Positions 50,660 through 58,956 of a stretch of 64,000 bases of DNA are shown in pieces. A program made the translations under genes and the position numbers. The notes under the pieces were generated by a model, which had not been told where the DNA came from, did not search any database, and saw only the letters and a list, made by a program, of their open reading frames with translations. Positions within the stretch are counted from its first letter, which is position 1. Every line of letters starts with the position of its first letter. The stretch is from Paenibacillus stellifer (GTDB lineage: Bacteria > Bacillota > Bacilli > Paenibacillales > Paenibacillaceae). The DNA lies in NCBI RefSeq assembly GCF_000758685.1, contig NZ_CP009286.1:3688501-3752500 (forward strand), given 5' to 3'.

Positions 50660-51682
50660 GTGAAGAAAGATTCTACTAAAATGAGGTTAGTAACACTCGC
50701 ATTTCTATTGTCAGCATTAATCGGTGGCTGCAGCAATTCTACCGCTGATCCATCTGCCGAACAAACCGCCAGCCCATCGCCAAGCGCCACCGCTGTCAGC
50801 ACGCCGGCGGTTTCCGTCTCTCCATCGAAAGCCCCTGAAGCGGACCCTCAGGAACTGGAGAAGCAGAAGAAGCTCATTTTGCTGGAGACTAAAGATTTCC
50901 TTGAATTATACGGGACCAATAAATGGAATACGGAAAAATCCAAATCTACAGCGGATAGCATACGCGAGAAATCAAGAGATCAAATCGGTGATGTCCGGTT
51001 CAAATATCTGGAAATTGCTGAATCGATGGAGGATGAAGATGTTCAGAACGTGGCGAAGATATATGGAGAATTAGGCGAAATAGTCCCTTCATTCAGAGCT
51101 CCGGCTCCGTCGCCATCACCTTCTCCGGAGCCGGAACCGACTCCTGAAGCGGATCAGCCTATCGTCTTAACCGGCAAAGGCGATCAAGCCACGAAGTTCT
51201 TTGAACTCCACTCGGGATTCGCCGTGATCGATGCATCGGATTCGGGAGATTCGAATTTCATCGTTCACATCCTGGATGAATCCGGTCAGGATGAAGATCA
51301 TGTCATCAACGAAATTGGCCCATACAAAGGCAAGAGCATCGTGGTCATTCAAGATGACGGAAAATACATGCTGAAGATCCAATCTGAAGGGTCATGGAAA
51401 TTCAAGATTACACAAAATGTCCCAACAGCTATCAAGACCGCTCCGACCCAATTGACTGGCAAAGGGAATGACGTTGTATTTGTCAATCTCCAATCCAAGC
51501 TTACAAGGTTCAGCTTCAAGCATACCGGGGAATCCAATTTCATTGTCCATCTGAACGAAGGTATATCTCTTGCCAATGAAATCGGCAACTATTCCGGGTC
51601 TACCGCAGAGACACTGGAGTATGAGGGAACCTACGTAATTTCGGTTCAAGCTGACGGCAAGTGGAGCATTGATATTGAATAA
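50660..51682 (+). CDS. Lipoprotein with a two-copy beta-rich repeat
   Basis: 340 residues, starting at GTG. FLLSALIGGC is a lipobox, so the mature protein would start at the Cys near residue 24 and be anchored to the outer face of the membrane. A Ser/Pro/Ala-rich linker is followed by a helical segment (EKQKKLILLETKDFLELYG). After a second Pro-rich linker come two similar units of about 80 residues, each starting LTGKG(D/N) and containing SNFIVH(I/L) and a Y-xx-xIQxxGxW end (KYMLKIQSEGSWKFKI; YVISVQADGKWSIDI). The duplicated units are probably beta-sandwich domains. The role is unknown. Confidence 0.85.
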   Translation: MKKDSTKMRLVTLAFLLSALIGGCSNSTADPSAEQTASPSPSATAVSTPAVSVSPSKAPEADPQELEKQKKLILLETKDFLELYGTNKWNTEKSKSTADSIREKSRDQIGDVRFKYLEIAESMEDEDVQNVAKIYGELGEIVPSFRAPAPSPSPSPEPEPTPEADQPIVLTGKGDQATKFFELHSGFAVIDASDSGDSNFIVHILDESGQDEDHVINEIGPYKGKSIVVIQDDGKYMLKIQSEGSWKFKITQNVPTAIKTAPTQLTGKGNDVVFVNLQSKLTRFSFKHTGESNFIVHLNEGISLANEIGNYSGSTAETLEYEGTYVISVQADGKWSIDIE

Positions 51683-51688
51683 CACGAC

Positions 51689-51713
51689 AGCCTCCGCCAG
51701 AAATGGCGGAGGC
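51689..51713. terminator. Hairpin between the lipoprotein gene and spoIIM
   Basis: AGCCTCCGCC and GGCGGAGGCT form a 10-bp stem with an AGAAAT loop 7 bp after the lipoprotein stop. The T-run is weak on both strands, so it is a moderate terminator for either convergent gene. Confidence 0.7.
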
Positions 51714-51768
51714 TTATTATGTTCACGCGTGCCGATAATCTTGGCGATTCGGCCCGCTCCAGCCACGA

Positions 51769-52395
51769 TTATTTGACGAGCAGCGGCGTTACCCATCCCA
51801 TCATCGCCGGTGTCACATACGTCTCGAATGAGGCGACGCCGAGCAGCACTACAGCCATGGCCAGAGACAGCATCGTATAGGTCGCAAAAGGTCTGCCGAT
51901 CGGAACGGAACGCCGTGCGGTCACCCTGCTGCGAATCATAAGCAGCGAGAACCCGATCGCGGCCGCGCTGCATACGAGAATCACAGGGATCACGACCAGA
52001 TTATGCGGCGCAACGGAGACGAGCGCGAACAGCAGGCCGTCCCAGGAATATTGGCTGACAAGCGTTCCGACCGTGAAACCGATCAGCAGCCCTTTTAGGA
52101 AATCCAGCACCAGAATGCCGGGCAGTCCGATAACCGACAGGCCAAGCACCCAGATCAGGCCGATCCACTTTAAATGAAGCACCGCGATGCTCCAGAACGA
52201 TTCCGGCGCGGCGGGCAGTCCCTGCTGGTCAACGGTTGTGAAAAAATTGCCGAGATAATCGGCAAGATCCTGCTGCTGGTCCAGCGTCAGCGCGCTGACG
52301 ATCAGGGCGCCGAAGACGACACCCACCAGAAACAGGATGGCGACAAACATATAGAGCGGTGTCTGCTCTTTCAAGGAACGGCTCATGTTCCGCAT
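51769..52395 (-). CDS. spoIIM: Stage II sporulation protein M
   Basis: 208 residues, the length of SpoIIM in Bacillus. Five or so membrane segments: PLYMFVAILFLVGVVFGALI, FWSIAVLHLKWIGLIWVLGL, GILVLDFLKGLLIGFTVGTL, VAPHNLVVIPVILVCSAAAI, and TYTMLSLAMAVVLLGVASFE. HNLVVIP is a conserved part. SpoIIM works with SpoIID and SpoIIP in mother-cell engulfment. The ATG at 52395 has GGAGAGGAG upstream. Order with endoQ and fur matches B. subtilis. Confidence 0.94.
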   Translation of the reverse strand: MRNMSRSLKEQTPLYMFVAILFLVGVVFGALIVSALTLDQQQDLADYLGNFFTTVDQQGLPAAPESFWSIAVLHLKWIGLIWVLGLSVIGLPGILVLDFLKGLLIGFTVGTLVSQYSWDGLLFALVSVAPHNLVVIPVILVCSAAAIGFSLLMIRSRVTARRSVPIGRPFATYTMLSLAMAVVLLGVASFETYVTPAMMGWVTPLLVK

Positions 52396-52575
52396 CGGAT
52401 GTTCTCCTCTCCTGGTCTCTGTTACAACCATATGAGAGGATGTCCCGCCCTATGCCTTGTCCGTTGGTATGCTTCATTAGATGCGATGAATTATGTTCAC
52501 GATTCCGATCCGCAACCGACTTCATTCTCTAAGACTGTAAGGCTTCATCTTCCAAAGTATCGTCCAGATTCCACG

Positions 52576-52600
52576 AAAAAGAGCGCCCCTAGGGACGCTC
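52576..52600 (-). terminator. Terminator overlapping the endoQ stop
   Basis: GAGCG...CGCTC arms with an inner CCC/GGG pairing are followed on the minus strand by CTTTTTC. The upstream arm includes the endoQ stop codon. Confidence 0.65.
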
Positions 52601-53839
52601 ATGAAGCGGCGCTGCTACCTTCCCGTACGTTCCGCCGCCTCCGGCGGTCAGCTCCAGAGTGCCGGAGCGGGCGGCGGCGATTTTATCCGCCAAATCGGCG
52701 CCGACCTTCTCCGATAGTTCCTCTACTCCGGCCCGGTGCAGGATGTTCATCTCGCTGCCGAAGGCCTCCAGCAGCACATTCATCTTCGCCTTCCCCAGCC
52801 CCGGAATGAATTCCAGGGGAACCTGGTACCGGTATGGCGGGCGGCTGCCCGGAACCTTCGGCTGCTCGCGGTCCGCGATGCTGATAATCCGGTCCAGCAC
52901 GCCCTGAACCAGCTTGACGCTTCCGCAGTACGGACAGCGCTGTGAGGTGACGAACGCTTCGTCGATAATGCTGCCGCAGCCCGCGCAGTAGGTCCGGTGA
53001 TATTTGCCGAGACGCGGATTCAGCCCGTAGTTGGCAGCGACGCCTCTCCCCTCCCTGCCTTCGAGCGCCAGCTTAAATTCGGTGAAGGAAGGTGTGGTAA
53101 GTGTCATTTCGTTGTACTCCCGTCCGATCTTGCCGAGCGAATGCGCGTCGGAGTTCGTCAGGAACGTGAATGGCTCAAGCTCAGACAGATAACCGGCCAT
53201 CTCTGAATCCGCGCTTAAGCCCAACTCCACCGCCGCGATCCCGTCAAGATCGAACACATCCGCCATCCGATTAGTTGCGGAGCCGTACAGCCCTTTGTGC
53301 GGGGTGAAAATATGGGCCGGGATCAGCAGCCCGCCTCTTGCGAGAATTTCTGCCTGAAGCTCCCGCGGTGTCACATAGATACGCTGGGAGCTCAAATTCA
53401 CATTCCGCATATGGCGGCTCATCCATGTGCTGAACTCCTCCATCGCCCTCAGGTCGGGCATGAACGCCAGAACATGAAATTCCCGCCGCCCCGGCTCCCG
53501 CAGCTCGATTTCGGCACCGAGTAGAATGGCCGTGTCCCGGTAGCGAATGCCGCCGCCGGAAACCTCTGTCATCTCGCCGCTGTGCAGGCAGTCCAGCATA
53601 TCGCGCTGCACAGACGGAGAATGGGTGTCGATAATGCCGACGAGCCCGATTCCTTTCCGCTCTGACGCTTCCCGCGCGATCCCTGCAAAGGTCAGATCGC
53701 GGCTGCCGCTAATTTTGACCGCCTGGCCCGATGTGGTCCTTCCGATATGGACATGCAGGTCGCAGTAGTATGTTGAGAGTGCAGGTACGTTCCGGTCCTC
53801 CAAGCCGCCGGGCAGAGACTTGGATTCATTACGATTCAT
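52589..53839 (-). CDS. Endonuclease Q family protein
   Basis: 416 residues. The PHP domain is visible from YYCDLHVHIGRTTSG, through VGIIDTHSPSVQRDML, HVLAFMP, LIPAHIFTPHKGLYG and FLTNSDAHSLGKIGREY, giving the metal-ligand Asp/His set. A zinc finger follows (YCAGCGSIIDEAF ... CPYCGS), then a helix-hairpin-helix-like C-terminus (FIPGLGKAKMNVLLEAFGSE). EndoQ cuts DNA 5' to deaminated bases (uracil, hypoxanthine) and starts alternative excision repair; B. subtilis YqxK is the counterpart, also next to spoIIM. The ATG overlaps the nudF stop by one base (TGATG). Confidence 0.88.
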   Translation of the reverse strand: MNRNESKSLPGGLEDRNVPALSTYYCDLHVHIGRTTSGQAVKISGSRDLTFAGIAREASERKGIGLVGIIDTHSPSVQRDMLDCLHSGEMTEVSGGGIRYRDTAILLGAEIELREPGRREFHVLAFMPDLRAMEEFSTWMSRHMRNVNLSSQRIYVTPRELQAEILARGGLLIPAHIFTPHKGLYGSATNRMADVFDLDGIAAVELGLSADSEMAGYLSELEPFTFLTNSDAHSLGKIGREYNEMTLTTPSFTEFKLALEGREGRGVAANYGLNPRLGKYHRTYCAGCGSIIDEAFVTSQRCPYCGSVKLVQGVLDRIISIADREQPKVPGSRPPYRYQVPLEFIPGLGKAKMNVLLEAFGSEMNILHRAGVEELSEKVGADLADKIAAARSGTLELTAGGGGTYGKVAAPLHERP

Positions 53840-54429
53840 CAGTGCCACTGCCCCGTCAGCGTGTACAAATGCCAGGCGTAGACGGCCATCATCGTCTTGG
53901 CATCGGCAATGCGCCCGTCCGCGATATATTGGTAAGCTTCCTCCAGCGTTAGCTCCGACACCTCCAGGAACTCATCCTCATCCAGCGCCATCTCTCCGGC
54001 CTCCGCATTATCCGTTACATAGAGATGGATGACTTCATCGGCAAATCCCGGCGAGGTGTAGAAGGATTTTAATAGCGACAGGTCACCACTGTGAAATCCC
54101 GTCTCTTCCCGAAGCTCGCGCGCAGCTGCATCCCTCGGATCTTCTCCGGGGTCCAGCTTGCCTGCCGGAATCTCCACCTCGGTGCGCCCCATCGGCTGGC
54201 GGTACTGCTCCACCACAAGCAATTTGCCGCGGTTAAGCGCCAGCACCGCTACCGCGCCGGGATGCTTTACGACCTCACGTGTAGCCGTTTCGCCATCGGG
54301 AAGAGTGACGGTATCAACCTGCAGCGTGATGATTTTTCCGGAGAAAATGGGCTGCGTCGAGACAAAGGTTTCGTCCAGCGCGGGGTTCGCAGGCCATTGT
54401 TTTTTCATATCAGCATTCGGTTCTTTCAT
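53839..54429 (-). CDS. nudF: ADP-ribose pyrophosphatase (Nudix hydrolase)
   Basis: 196 residues. The Nudix box is complete: GKLDPGEDPRDAAARELREE followed by TGF, giving the GX5EX7REUXEEXGU pattern. The N-terminal FSGKIITLQVDTVTLPDGE and QYRQPMGRTEVEIPAG segments are typical of ADP-ribose pyrophosphatases. It hydrolyses ADP-ribose to AMP and ribose-5-phosphate. It overlaps endoQ by one base, and B. subtilis has nudF in the same region near spoIIM and fur. AAAGGAG lies 10 bases before the ATG. Confidence 0.94.
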   Translation of the reverse strand: MKEPNADMKKQWPANPALDETFVSTQPIFSGKIITLQVDTVTLPDGETATREVVKHPGAVAVLALNRGKLLVVEQYRQPMGRTEVEIPAGKLDPGEDPRDAAARELREETGFHSGDLSLLKSFYTSPGFADEVIHLYVTDNAEAGEMALDEDEFLEVSELTLEEAYQYIADGRIADAKTMMAVYAWHLYTLTGQWH

Positions 54430-54504
54430 AGTTTCAGGTCTCCTTTGCGGCTTCTCTGCATACCGTGTATTATAGCAAACTTCAGATGAAAGAAGGAAAT
54501 GGAC

Positions 54505-54723
54505 ATGAAGAACGGGAAAGGCACGGGGGCCGGGCGCAGCGGCCTGCTGCTGAAGGGAAAACCGGACGAAATTCTGGAGGTGATTCGTATGCTGCAGCGC
54601 AAATTCGGAAGGGATATGCCGCTGTCGTACGTATTGTCACTCGCTGGTCATGAGCGCTCACAGCCAGCCCGGCGATCATCCGGCGGGACTTCGGGACGGC
54701 TCCGCACGCAGGAGAAAGCTTGA
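54505..54723 (+). CDS. Small protein, possible MciZ-like Z-ring inhibitor
   Basis: 72 residues, divergent from nudF. AGAAGG lies 8 bases before the ATG at 54505. The segment SGLLLKGKPDEILEVIRMLQ followed by RKFGRDMPLSYVL recalls the MciZ pattern (hydrophobic strand, GK..EI, helix, then a short aromatic or hydrophobic end); B. subtilis MciZ has 40 residues and maps close to nudF. The remaining C-terminal part is a basic, Ser/Gly/Arg-rich tail with no parallel. MciZ blocks FtsZ assembly in the mother cell. This match is by eye and weak; it could be an unrelated small protein. Confidence 0.45.
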   Translation: MKNGKGTGAGRSGLLLKGKPDEILEVIRMLQRKFGRDMPLSYVLSLAGHERSQPARRSSGGTSGRLRTQEKA

Positions 54724-54913
54724 CCCTGCCTTAACATAAACCGCTGCCTGCACCTGTTCTTCTAGCTTGCCCGTTATTTCCCATCCGACGTAAAAACCGC
54801 ACCCTGGGCCGGAAATGAATCTTCCGGTTCAGGGTGCGGCTGACTATTGGGGATGGATCGCATCATACGGTCCGTCTCCGTAAAATGTGCGGCGGTTTGA
54901 TGCCTTCCACTCT

Positions 54914-55004
54914 GCAAGATTACAGCGGCTCGGCGCTTTCCCGCAAAATTGCGGCTACTTGGTGCCTTCCTTTTCGCAGAATTACTGCGGCTTGGCGCTT
55001 TCCC
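54914..55004. repeat. Three imperfect ~29-33 bp repeats overlapping the end of the PepT-like gene
   Basis: Units at 54914-54942, 54943-54975 and 54976-55004 share a GCANNATTNC...GCGGCT...GGYGCYTTCC pattern. The third unit contains the stop codon and last codons of the peptidase gene (54982), and the other two continue downstream, so the repeat appears to have grown out of the gene's 3' end. Confidence 0.75.
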
Positions 55005-56112
55005 GCACAATCGCGACTACCAGCTCGGCCGCTCTGACAATATCATCCGCCTTAACCCGCTCCTTGGTTGTATGAATATTCTCATACCCAATCGCGAGGT
55101 TCAGCGTCGGCACGTTCAGCCCGTTGAATACGTTGGCGTCGCTTCCGCCGCCCGAATGAAAGGTTCTCGGTGTCAGGCCGACCGATGCGATGGCCCGCTC
55201 GGCCAGCTGCACGATGGGATCTTCTCCGTTAAAGCTGAACGCCGGGTAAATGATCTCGCTGCGGAACTCGCAGGTCGCTCCATACTCGCGAACCGTCGTC
55301 TCCAGCGCTTCGCGCATGGAATCGATCTGTCGCTCCACCTTCTCCTGCACGATGCTTCGCGCTTCCGCATCGAGCTGCACATGGTCGCAGACGATATTCG
55401 TCGGACCGCCGCCTGCGAATTTGCCGATGTTGGCAGTCGTCTCATTGTCGATGCGTCCAAGCTTCATCGCCGAAATTGCCTTGCCCGCCACCTGGATGGC
55501 GCTGATGCCGTCCTCAGGATTCACGCCGGCATGGGCCGATTTGCCGAAGATCTGCATTGTGATTTTCGCCTGCGTAGGCGCGGCGACCGCAATGGCCCCC
55601 AGCTCGCCGTTCGAGTCGAGCGCGAAGCCGAAGTCCGCATCCAGATATTTGGGGTCCAGCGAACGCGAACCGAGCAGTCCGGATTCCTCTCCGGCTGTAA
55701 TGACGAACTGGATTTGTCCATGCGGAAGGTTCTGTTCCTGGACGACCCGGATGCCTTCGAAGAGAGCGGCCAGTCCAGCCTTGTCATCGGCGCCCAGAAT
55801 GGTCGTGCCGTCGCTTGTAATCCAGCCGTCCTCGCCGAGCGCCGGCTTGATGCCCAGTCCCGGAACGACGGTATCCATATGGCAGGTGAACAGCAGTTTG
55901 GGAGCATTCTCCGTCTTCTCGGCAGCCCACGTGACAATCAGGTTCCCTGCTCCATGTCCCGTTCTCTGCTGCGAATCGTCTTCAACCGCCGTCAGCCCGA
56001 GCGCCTTGAACTTGCCGATGAGCACATCGGCGATATTCCGCTCATTCCCTGTCTCGCTGTCCACCTGGACAAGCTCCATAAATTCCGATATCAATCGGTC
56101 CCGTTCTACCAC
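54982..56112 (-). CDS. M20-family peptidase, PepT-like
   Basis: 376 residues. Zinc-site elements: TCHMDTVVPGLGIKP with His and Asp, LGADDKAGLAALFEGI with the bridging Asp, and TAGEESGLLGSRSLD with the general base Glu-Glu pair. KSAHAGVNPEDGISAI and HSGGGSDANVFNGL (ending with a metal-ligand His) complete the pattern. It resembles the tripeptidase T / YqjE group, which trims small peptides in the cytosol. GTG is used as start with GAGGGA upstream. Its last codons lie inside a short repeat cluster. The substrate is not known. Confidence 0.9.
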   Translation of the reverse strand: MVERDRLISEFMELVQVDSETGNERNIADVLIGKFKALGLTAVEDDSQQRTGHGAGNLIVTWAAEKTENAPKLLFTCHMDTVVPGLGIKPALGEDGWITSDGTTILGADDKAGLAALFEGIRVVQEQNLPHGQIQFVITAGEESGLLGSRSLDPKYLDADFGFALDSNGELGAIAVAAPTQAKITMQIFGKSAHAGVNPEDGISAIQVAGKAISAMKLGRIDNETTANIGKFAGGGPTNIVCDHVQLDAEARSIVQEKVERQIDSMREALETTVREYGATCEFRSEIIYPAFSFNGEDPIVQLAERAIASVGLTPRTFHSGGGSDANVFNGLNVPTLNLAIGYENIHTTKERVKADDIVRAAELVVAIVRESAKPQ

Positions 56113-56279
56113 CGGACTTCCCTCGCTTTCAAATTTGCGTTACAATTATGATTATTATCAAGGATAATCGCCTGACGGCGTCCTTTAGGCGCCGGACGTT
56201 TACCGAGAAATAGAAGACCTGTTATAAGCCAATACTTATAATGTCTTATATTTTACACCAAACCCCAAAGGAGTTACTC

Positions 56280-56381
56280 ATGCAACGTCGAAAATGGTTT
56301 CGCATCTTCATCTATCTCATGCTGATCGCTATGATCGCTTCCACGCTGCTTGTGGTTATCGAGCCTTTTCTGGCAGGCTGA
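56280..56381 (+). CDS. Prli42-like 33-residue membrane miniprotein
   Basis: A 33-codon gene preceded by AAAGGAG about 6 bases before its ATG. The protein is MQRRKWFRIF followed by IYLMLIAMIASTLLVV and a short end, IEPFLAG: a basic N-terminus and one membrane helix. The basic start and the YLMLIAM..STLL core match the stressosome-associated miniprotein Prli42, known from Listeria and common in Bacillota, where it anchors the stressosome via RsbR and senses oxidative stress. It is divergent from the PepT-like gene and is followed by a hairpin. No stressosome genes lie in this window. Confidence 0.7.
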   Translation: MQRRKWFRIFIYLMLIAMIASTLLVVIEPFLAG

Positions 56382-56423
56382 CCGCATAGCGCGAGGCAAG
56401 CTCCCGAATTTGGTTTCGTTAGT

Positions 56424-56455
56424 AACGGCGGCCCGGAATTTCCGGGCCGCCGTTT
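56424..56455. terminator. Hairpin after the Prli42-like gene
   Basis: AACGGCGGCCCGGAA and TTCCGGGCCGCCGTT form a long perfect stem 42 bp after the miniprotein stop, followed by a weak GTTTG. It probably ends that transcript and may also serve lipB in the opposite direction. Confidence 0.65.
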
Positions 56456-56525
56456 GACATGATAATGGCTCTGCATGGGCGGCTCGCAAGGCACAGTTGG
56501 CAGCGCCGCCTTCATGCGGATGCCG

Positions 56526-57248
56526 TTATTTCGCTTCGGCGGGAAACCCTTCCCAGTCGGATACCAGAGTTCCATATGGAAAAGCTCTCAGAAAATGCGG
56601 CACCAGTGCCGCCGCAACCTCCTCGATCTCAAAGCGCCGTCCGGTGCATTCCTCCAGCGACGTAACCCCGTACTCCGAAATGCCGCAGGGAATAATGCCC
56701 CGGAAGCCTTCCTGGGCAATCCCTTCCCGGATGTTGAAGGCGAAGCCGTGGCTGGTCACGAAGCCTTTGCGCGTCTTGCTCTTGTTGAATTTAACGCCGA
56801 TGGCGCAGATCTTCACATTGCCTACCCAGACGCCCGTATACTCCGGCTTGCGGCTGCCTTCAATGCCGAACTCCGCCAGATAATCGATGATCACCTGCTC
56901 CAGGGAACGCAAATAGCCGTGCAGATCGACTCTTCCCTGCTCGCCGATGGTCAGCAGCGGATAGCCGACCAGTTGGCCGGGCCCGTGATAGGTGATGTCG
57001 CCGCCGCGGTCGATTTTGAATACCGCAATACCCTCCGCCTTGAGCTGTTCGGGGCTCATCAGCAGATGCTCCGGATGATTCTGCGATCCGATCGTGTAGG
57101 TCGGCGGATGCTGCAGAAAGATCAGCCGCTCCGGACGCTCGCCCGCGTCAATCGCGCGCACCGATTCCTTCTGCATCTCCCAAGCCTGGCCGTATTCGAT
57201 CAGGGGAATATAAGATATTTCAAGCTTGCGCGCTTCCGTGTTGTTCAT
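56526..57248 (-). CDS. lipB: Octanoyl-[acyl-carrier-protein]:protein N-octanoyltransferase LipB
   Basis: 240 residues. LQHPPTYTIGSQNHPEHLL, the signature DRGGDITYHGPGQLVGYPLL, the lysine in VKICAIGVKFNK and the catalytic cysteine in IIPCGISEYGVTSL are all in place. It moves octanoate from acyl-carrier protein to lipoyl domains, the first step of lipoate synthesis. Bacillus uses LipM/LipL instead, so a LipB-type enzyme is a difference of this lineage. It lies 180 bp after bkdB, whose lipoyl domain is a natural substrate. Confidence 0.93.
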   Translation of the reverse strand: MNNTEARKLEISYIPLIEYGQAWEMQKESVRAIDAGERPERLIFLQHPPTYTIGSQNHPEHLLMSPEQLKAEGIAVFKIDRGGDITYHGPGQLVGYPLLTIGEQGRVDLHGYLRSLEQVIIDYLAEFGIEGSRKPEYTGVWVGNVKICAIGVKFNKSKTRKGFVTSHGFAFNIREGIAQEGFRGIIPCGISEYGVTSLEECTGRRFEIEEVAAALVPHFLRAFPYGTLVSDWEGFPAEAK

Positions 57249-57430
57249 GCTCTAGCATCTCCCTTCCCTTGATAGCCGCCGGACCTATTAAAAAAGCAGG
57301 CTGCGGCGGCGTCTGGCCCTAACTGGTGTCAACAAGACCCATTCACTGCCACGCTGTTCTTCGCACCGCTTCACCCGTTGGAATTGCCAAAAGGCGGCCA
57401 ACAGCAACAGCCTTCGTTCGTTTTACTTGC

Positions 57431-58864
57431 TTAGTAGACGTTCGTATCGAGGCTGTAGCTCTCGATGTTGTCCTTCACCCGCTGCAGGAACCGGCCGCAG
57501 ATGACGCCATCCAGAATCCGGTGGTCCAGCGACAGGCAAATATTCGCCATGGAGCGTACAGCGATCATATCGTTGATGACGACCGGCTTCTTCACGATCG
57601 ACTCAAAGGTCAGAATCGCAGCCTGCGGATAGTTGATGATCGGATAAGACAGGATGGAGCCGAACGAGCCTGTGTTGTTGACGGTGAATGTGCCTCCCTG
57701 CATATCGTCAAGCCGCAGCTTGCCTTCACGCGTCTTCATCGCCAGCTCGTCGATTTCCCGGGCAAGTCCGGCTATGTTCTTCTGGTCCGCCCGCTTGATA
57801 ACAGGGGTCATGACCGAATCCTCGGTGCCGACAGCGAGCGAAATATTGATATCCCGTTTGACGATGATTTTGTCGACCGCCCAGACGGAGTTCATGATCG
57901 GATAATCCTTGATGGCGCTGACGACAGCTTTCATCAGGAACGCCAGGTAAGTCAGGTTGAAGCCCTCGCGGCGCTTGAATTCGTCCTTCAGCTTGTTGCG
58001 CAGCAGCACCAGGTTCGTCACGTCCACTTCGATCATCGTCCAGGCATGCGGAATTTCCGCTACGCTCTGGCGCATCCGGGTGGCGATCGTGTTCCGGATC
58101 GGCGTTACGTCGATCAGGTATTCCGAGCGTCCGCTCTCCACCTCGATCTCCGGAATGCGCGGCGTTTCGGACAGATGCAGTCCGGAATGCCGCACCGGCG
58201 GCAGCGCCTCCGCCTCCAGAGGCGCTGCCGGGATGGCCGCGGCCTGCGGCTGCGCGGCCGGACGTGCTGCCGGCGCGCCCGCAGGCGCCGGCGACTGAGC
58301 CACCGGCGTCTGCGAAGCCGCCGCCGGTCCCTGCGCAAGGTACGCCAAGACGTCCTTGCGCGTCACGCGTCCGCCGAGCCCGGTTCCCGGTACGGCGGTC
58401 AGCTCGATGCCGTGCTGCGCCGCAAGGCTCTGCACGGCGGGTGAATAACGCGCCCGCATCGGCGCGTCCGGGTCGAATGCGGCGCGGGTCTGCGCCGCAT
58501 ATCCGCCCGCTGCCTGCGCAGCGGCAGCGGGAGCCGCCGGCCGGCCCGCAGGGGCCGGCGCAGGTTCCGCCGCGCCGGCCTGAGGCGCGGCCTCCGGGGT
58601 CGCCCCGGGCGAAGGCACGGCGATGCGGCAGATGATTTCGCCGACAGCGACCGTCTGCCCTTCCTCCGCCAGAATGTCGCCCATTACGCCATCCACCGTG
58701 GACGGCAGCTCGGCGTTCACTTTATCGGTAATGACTTCGCACAGCGGCTCGTACTGCTCCACCGGATCTCCCGGCTTCTTCAGCCATTTGCCGATCGTGG
58801 CCGATACGAGTGATTCCGCGAGCTGGGGCATTGCCACATCCGTCAACTGCTTGTTGCTTACCAT
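57431..58864 (-). CDS. bkdB: Dihydrolipoamide acyltransferase E2 (branched-chain type)
   Basis: 477 residues. The lipoyl domain occupies residues 1-85 with the lipoyl Lys in VITDKVNAE. An Ala/Pro-rich linker is followed by a subunit-binding domain near 140-175 (YSPAVQSLAAQHGIELTAVP, GLGGRVTRKDV), a second Ala/Pro-rich linker, and the catalytic domain from about 245, with LSLDHRILDG near the C-terminus. One lipoyl domain only, as in BkdB. It transfers the acyl group to CoA. It is the last gene of the lpdV-bkdAA-bkdAB-bkdB set; 92 bp separate it from bkdAB. Pyruvate dehydrogenase E2 cannot be excluded by eye, but the E1-alpha loop favours branched-chain substrates. Confidence 0.92.
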   Translation of the reverse strand: MVSNKQLTDVAMPQLAESLVSATIGKWLKKPGDPVEQYEPLCEVITDKVNAELPSTVDGVMGDILAEEGQTVAVGEIICRIAVPSPGATPEAAPQAGAAEPAPAPAGRPAAPAAAAQAAGGYAAQTRAAFDPDAPMRARYSPAVQSLAAQHGIELTAVPGTGLGGRVTRKDVLAYLAQGPAAASQTPVAQSPAPAGAPAARPAAQPQAAAIPAAPLEAEALPPVRHSGLHLSETPRIPEIEVESGRSEYLIDVTPIRNTIATRMRQSVAEIPHAWTMIEVDVTNLVLLRNKLKDEFKRREGFNLTYLAFLMKAVVSAIKDYPIMNSVWAVDKIIVKRDINISLAVGTEDSVMTPVIKRADQKNIAGLAREIDELAMKTREGKLRLDDMQGGTFTVNNTGSFGSILSYPIINYPQAAILTFESIVKKPVVINDMIAVRSMANICLSLDHRILDGVICGRFLQRVKDNIESYSLDTNVY

Positions 58865-58956
58865 ACTTTCACTCCTTAAGAGGCCCCCGCTCTGCTGCGG
58901 GGCTTATGTCTTCGCATTCCGTCCTTTAGGGACCGATTGCGCCTGTTATCCTTGTC

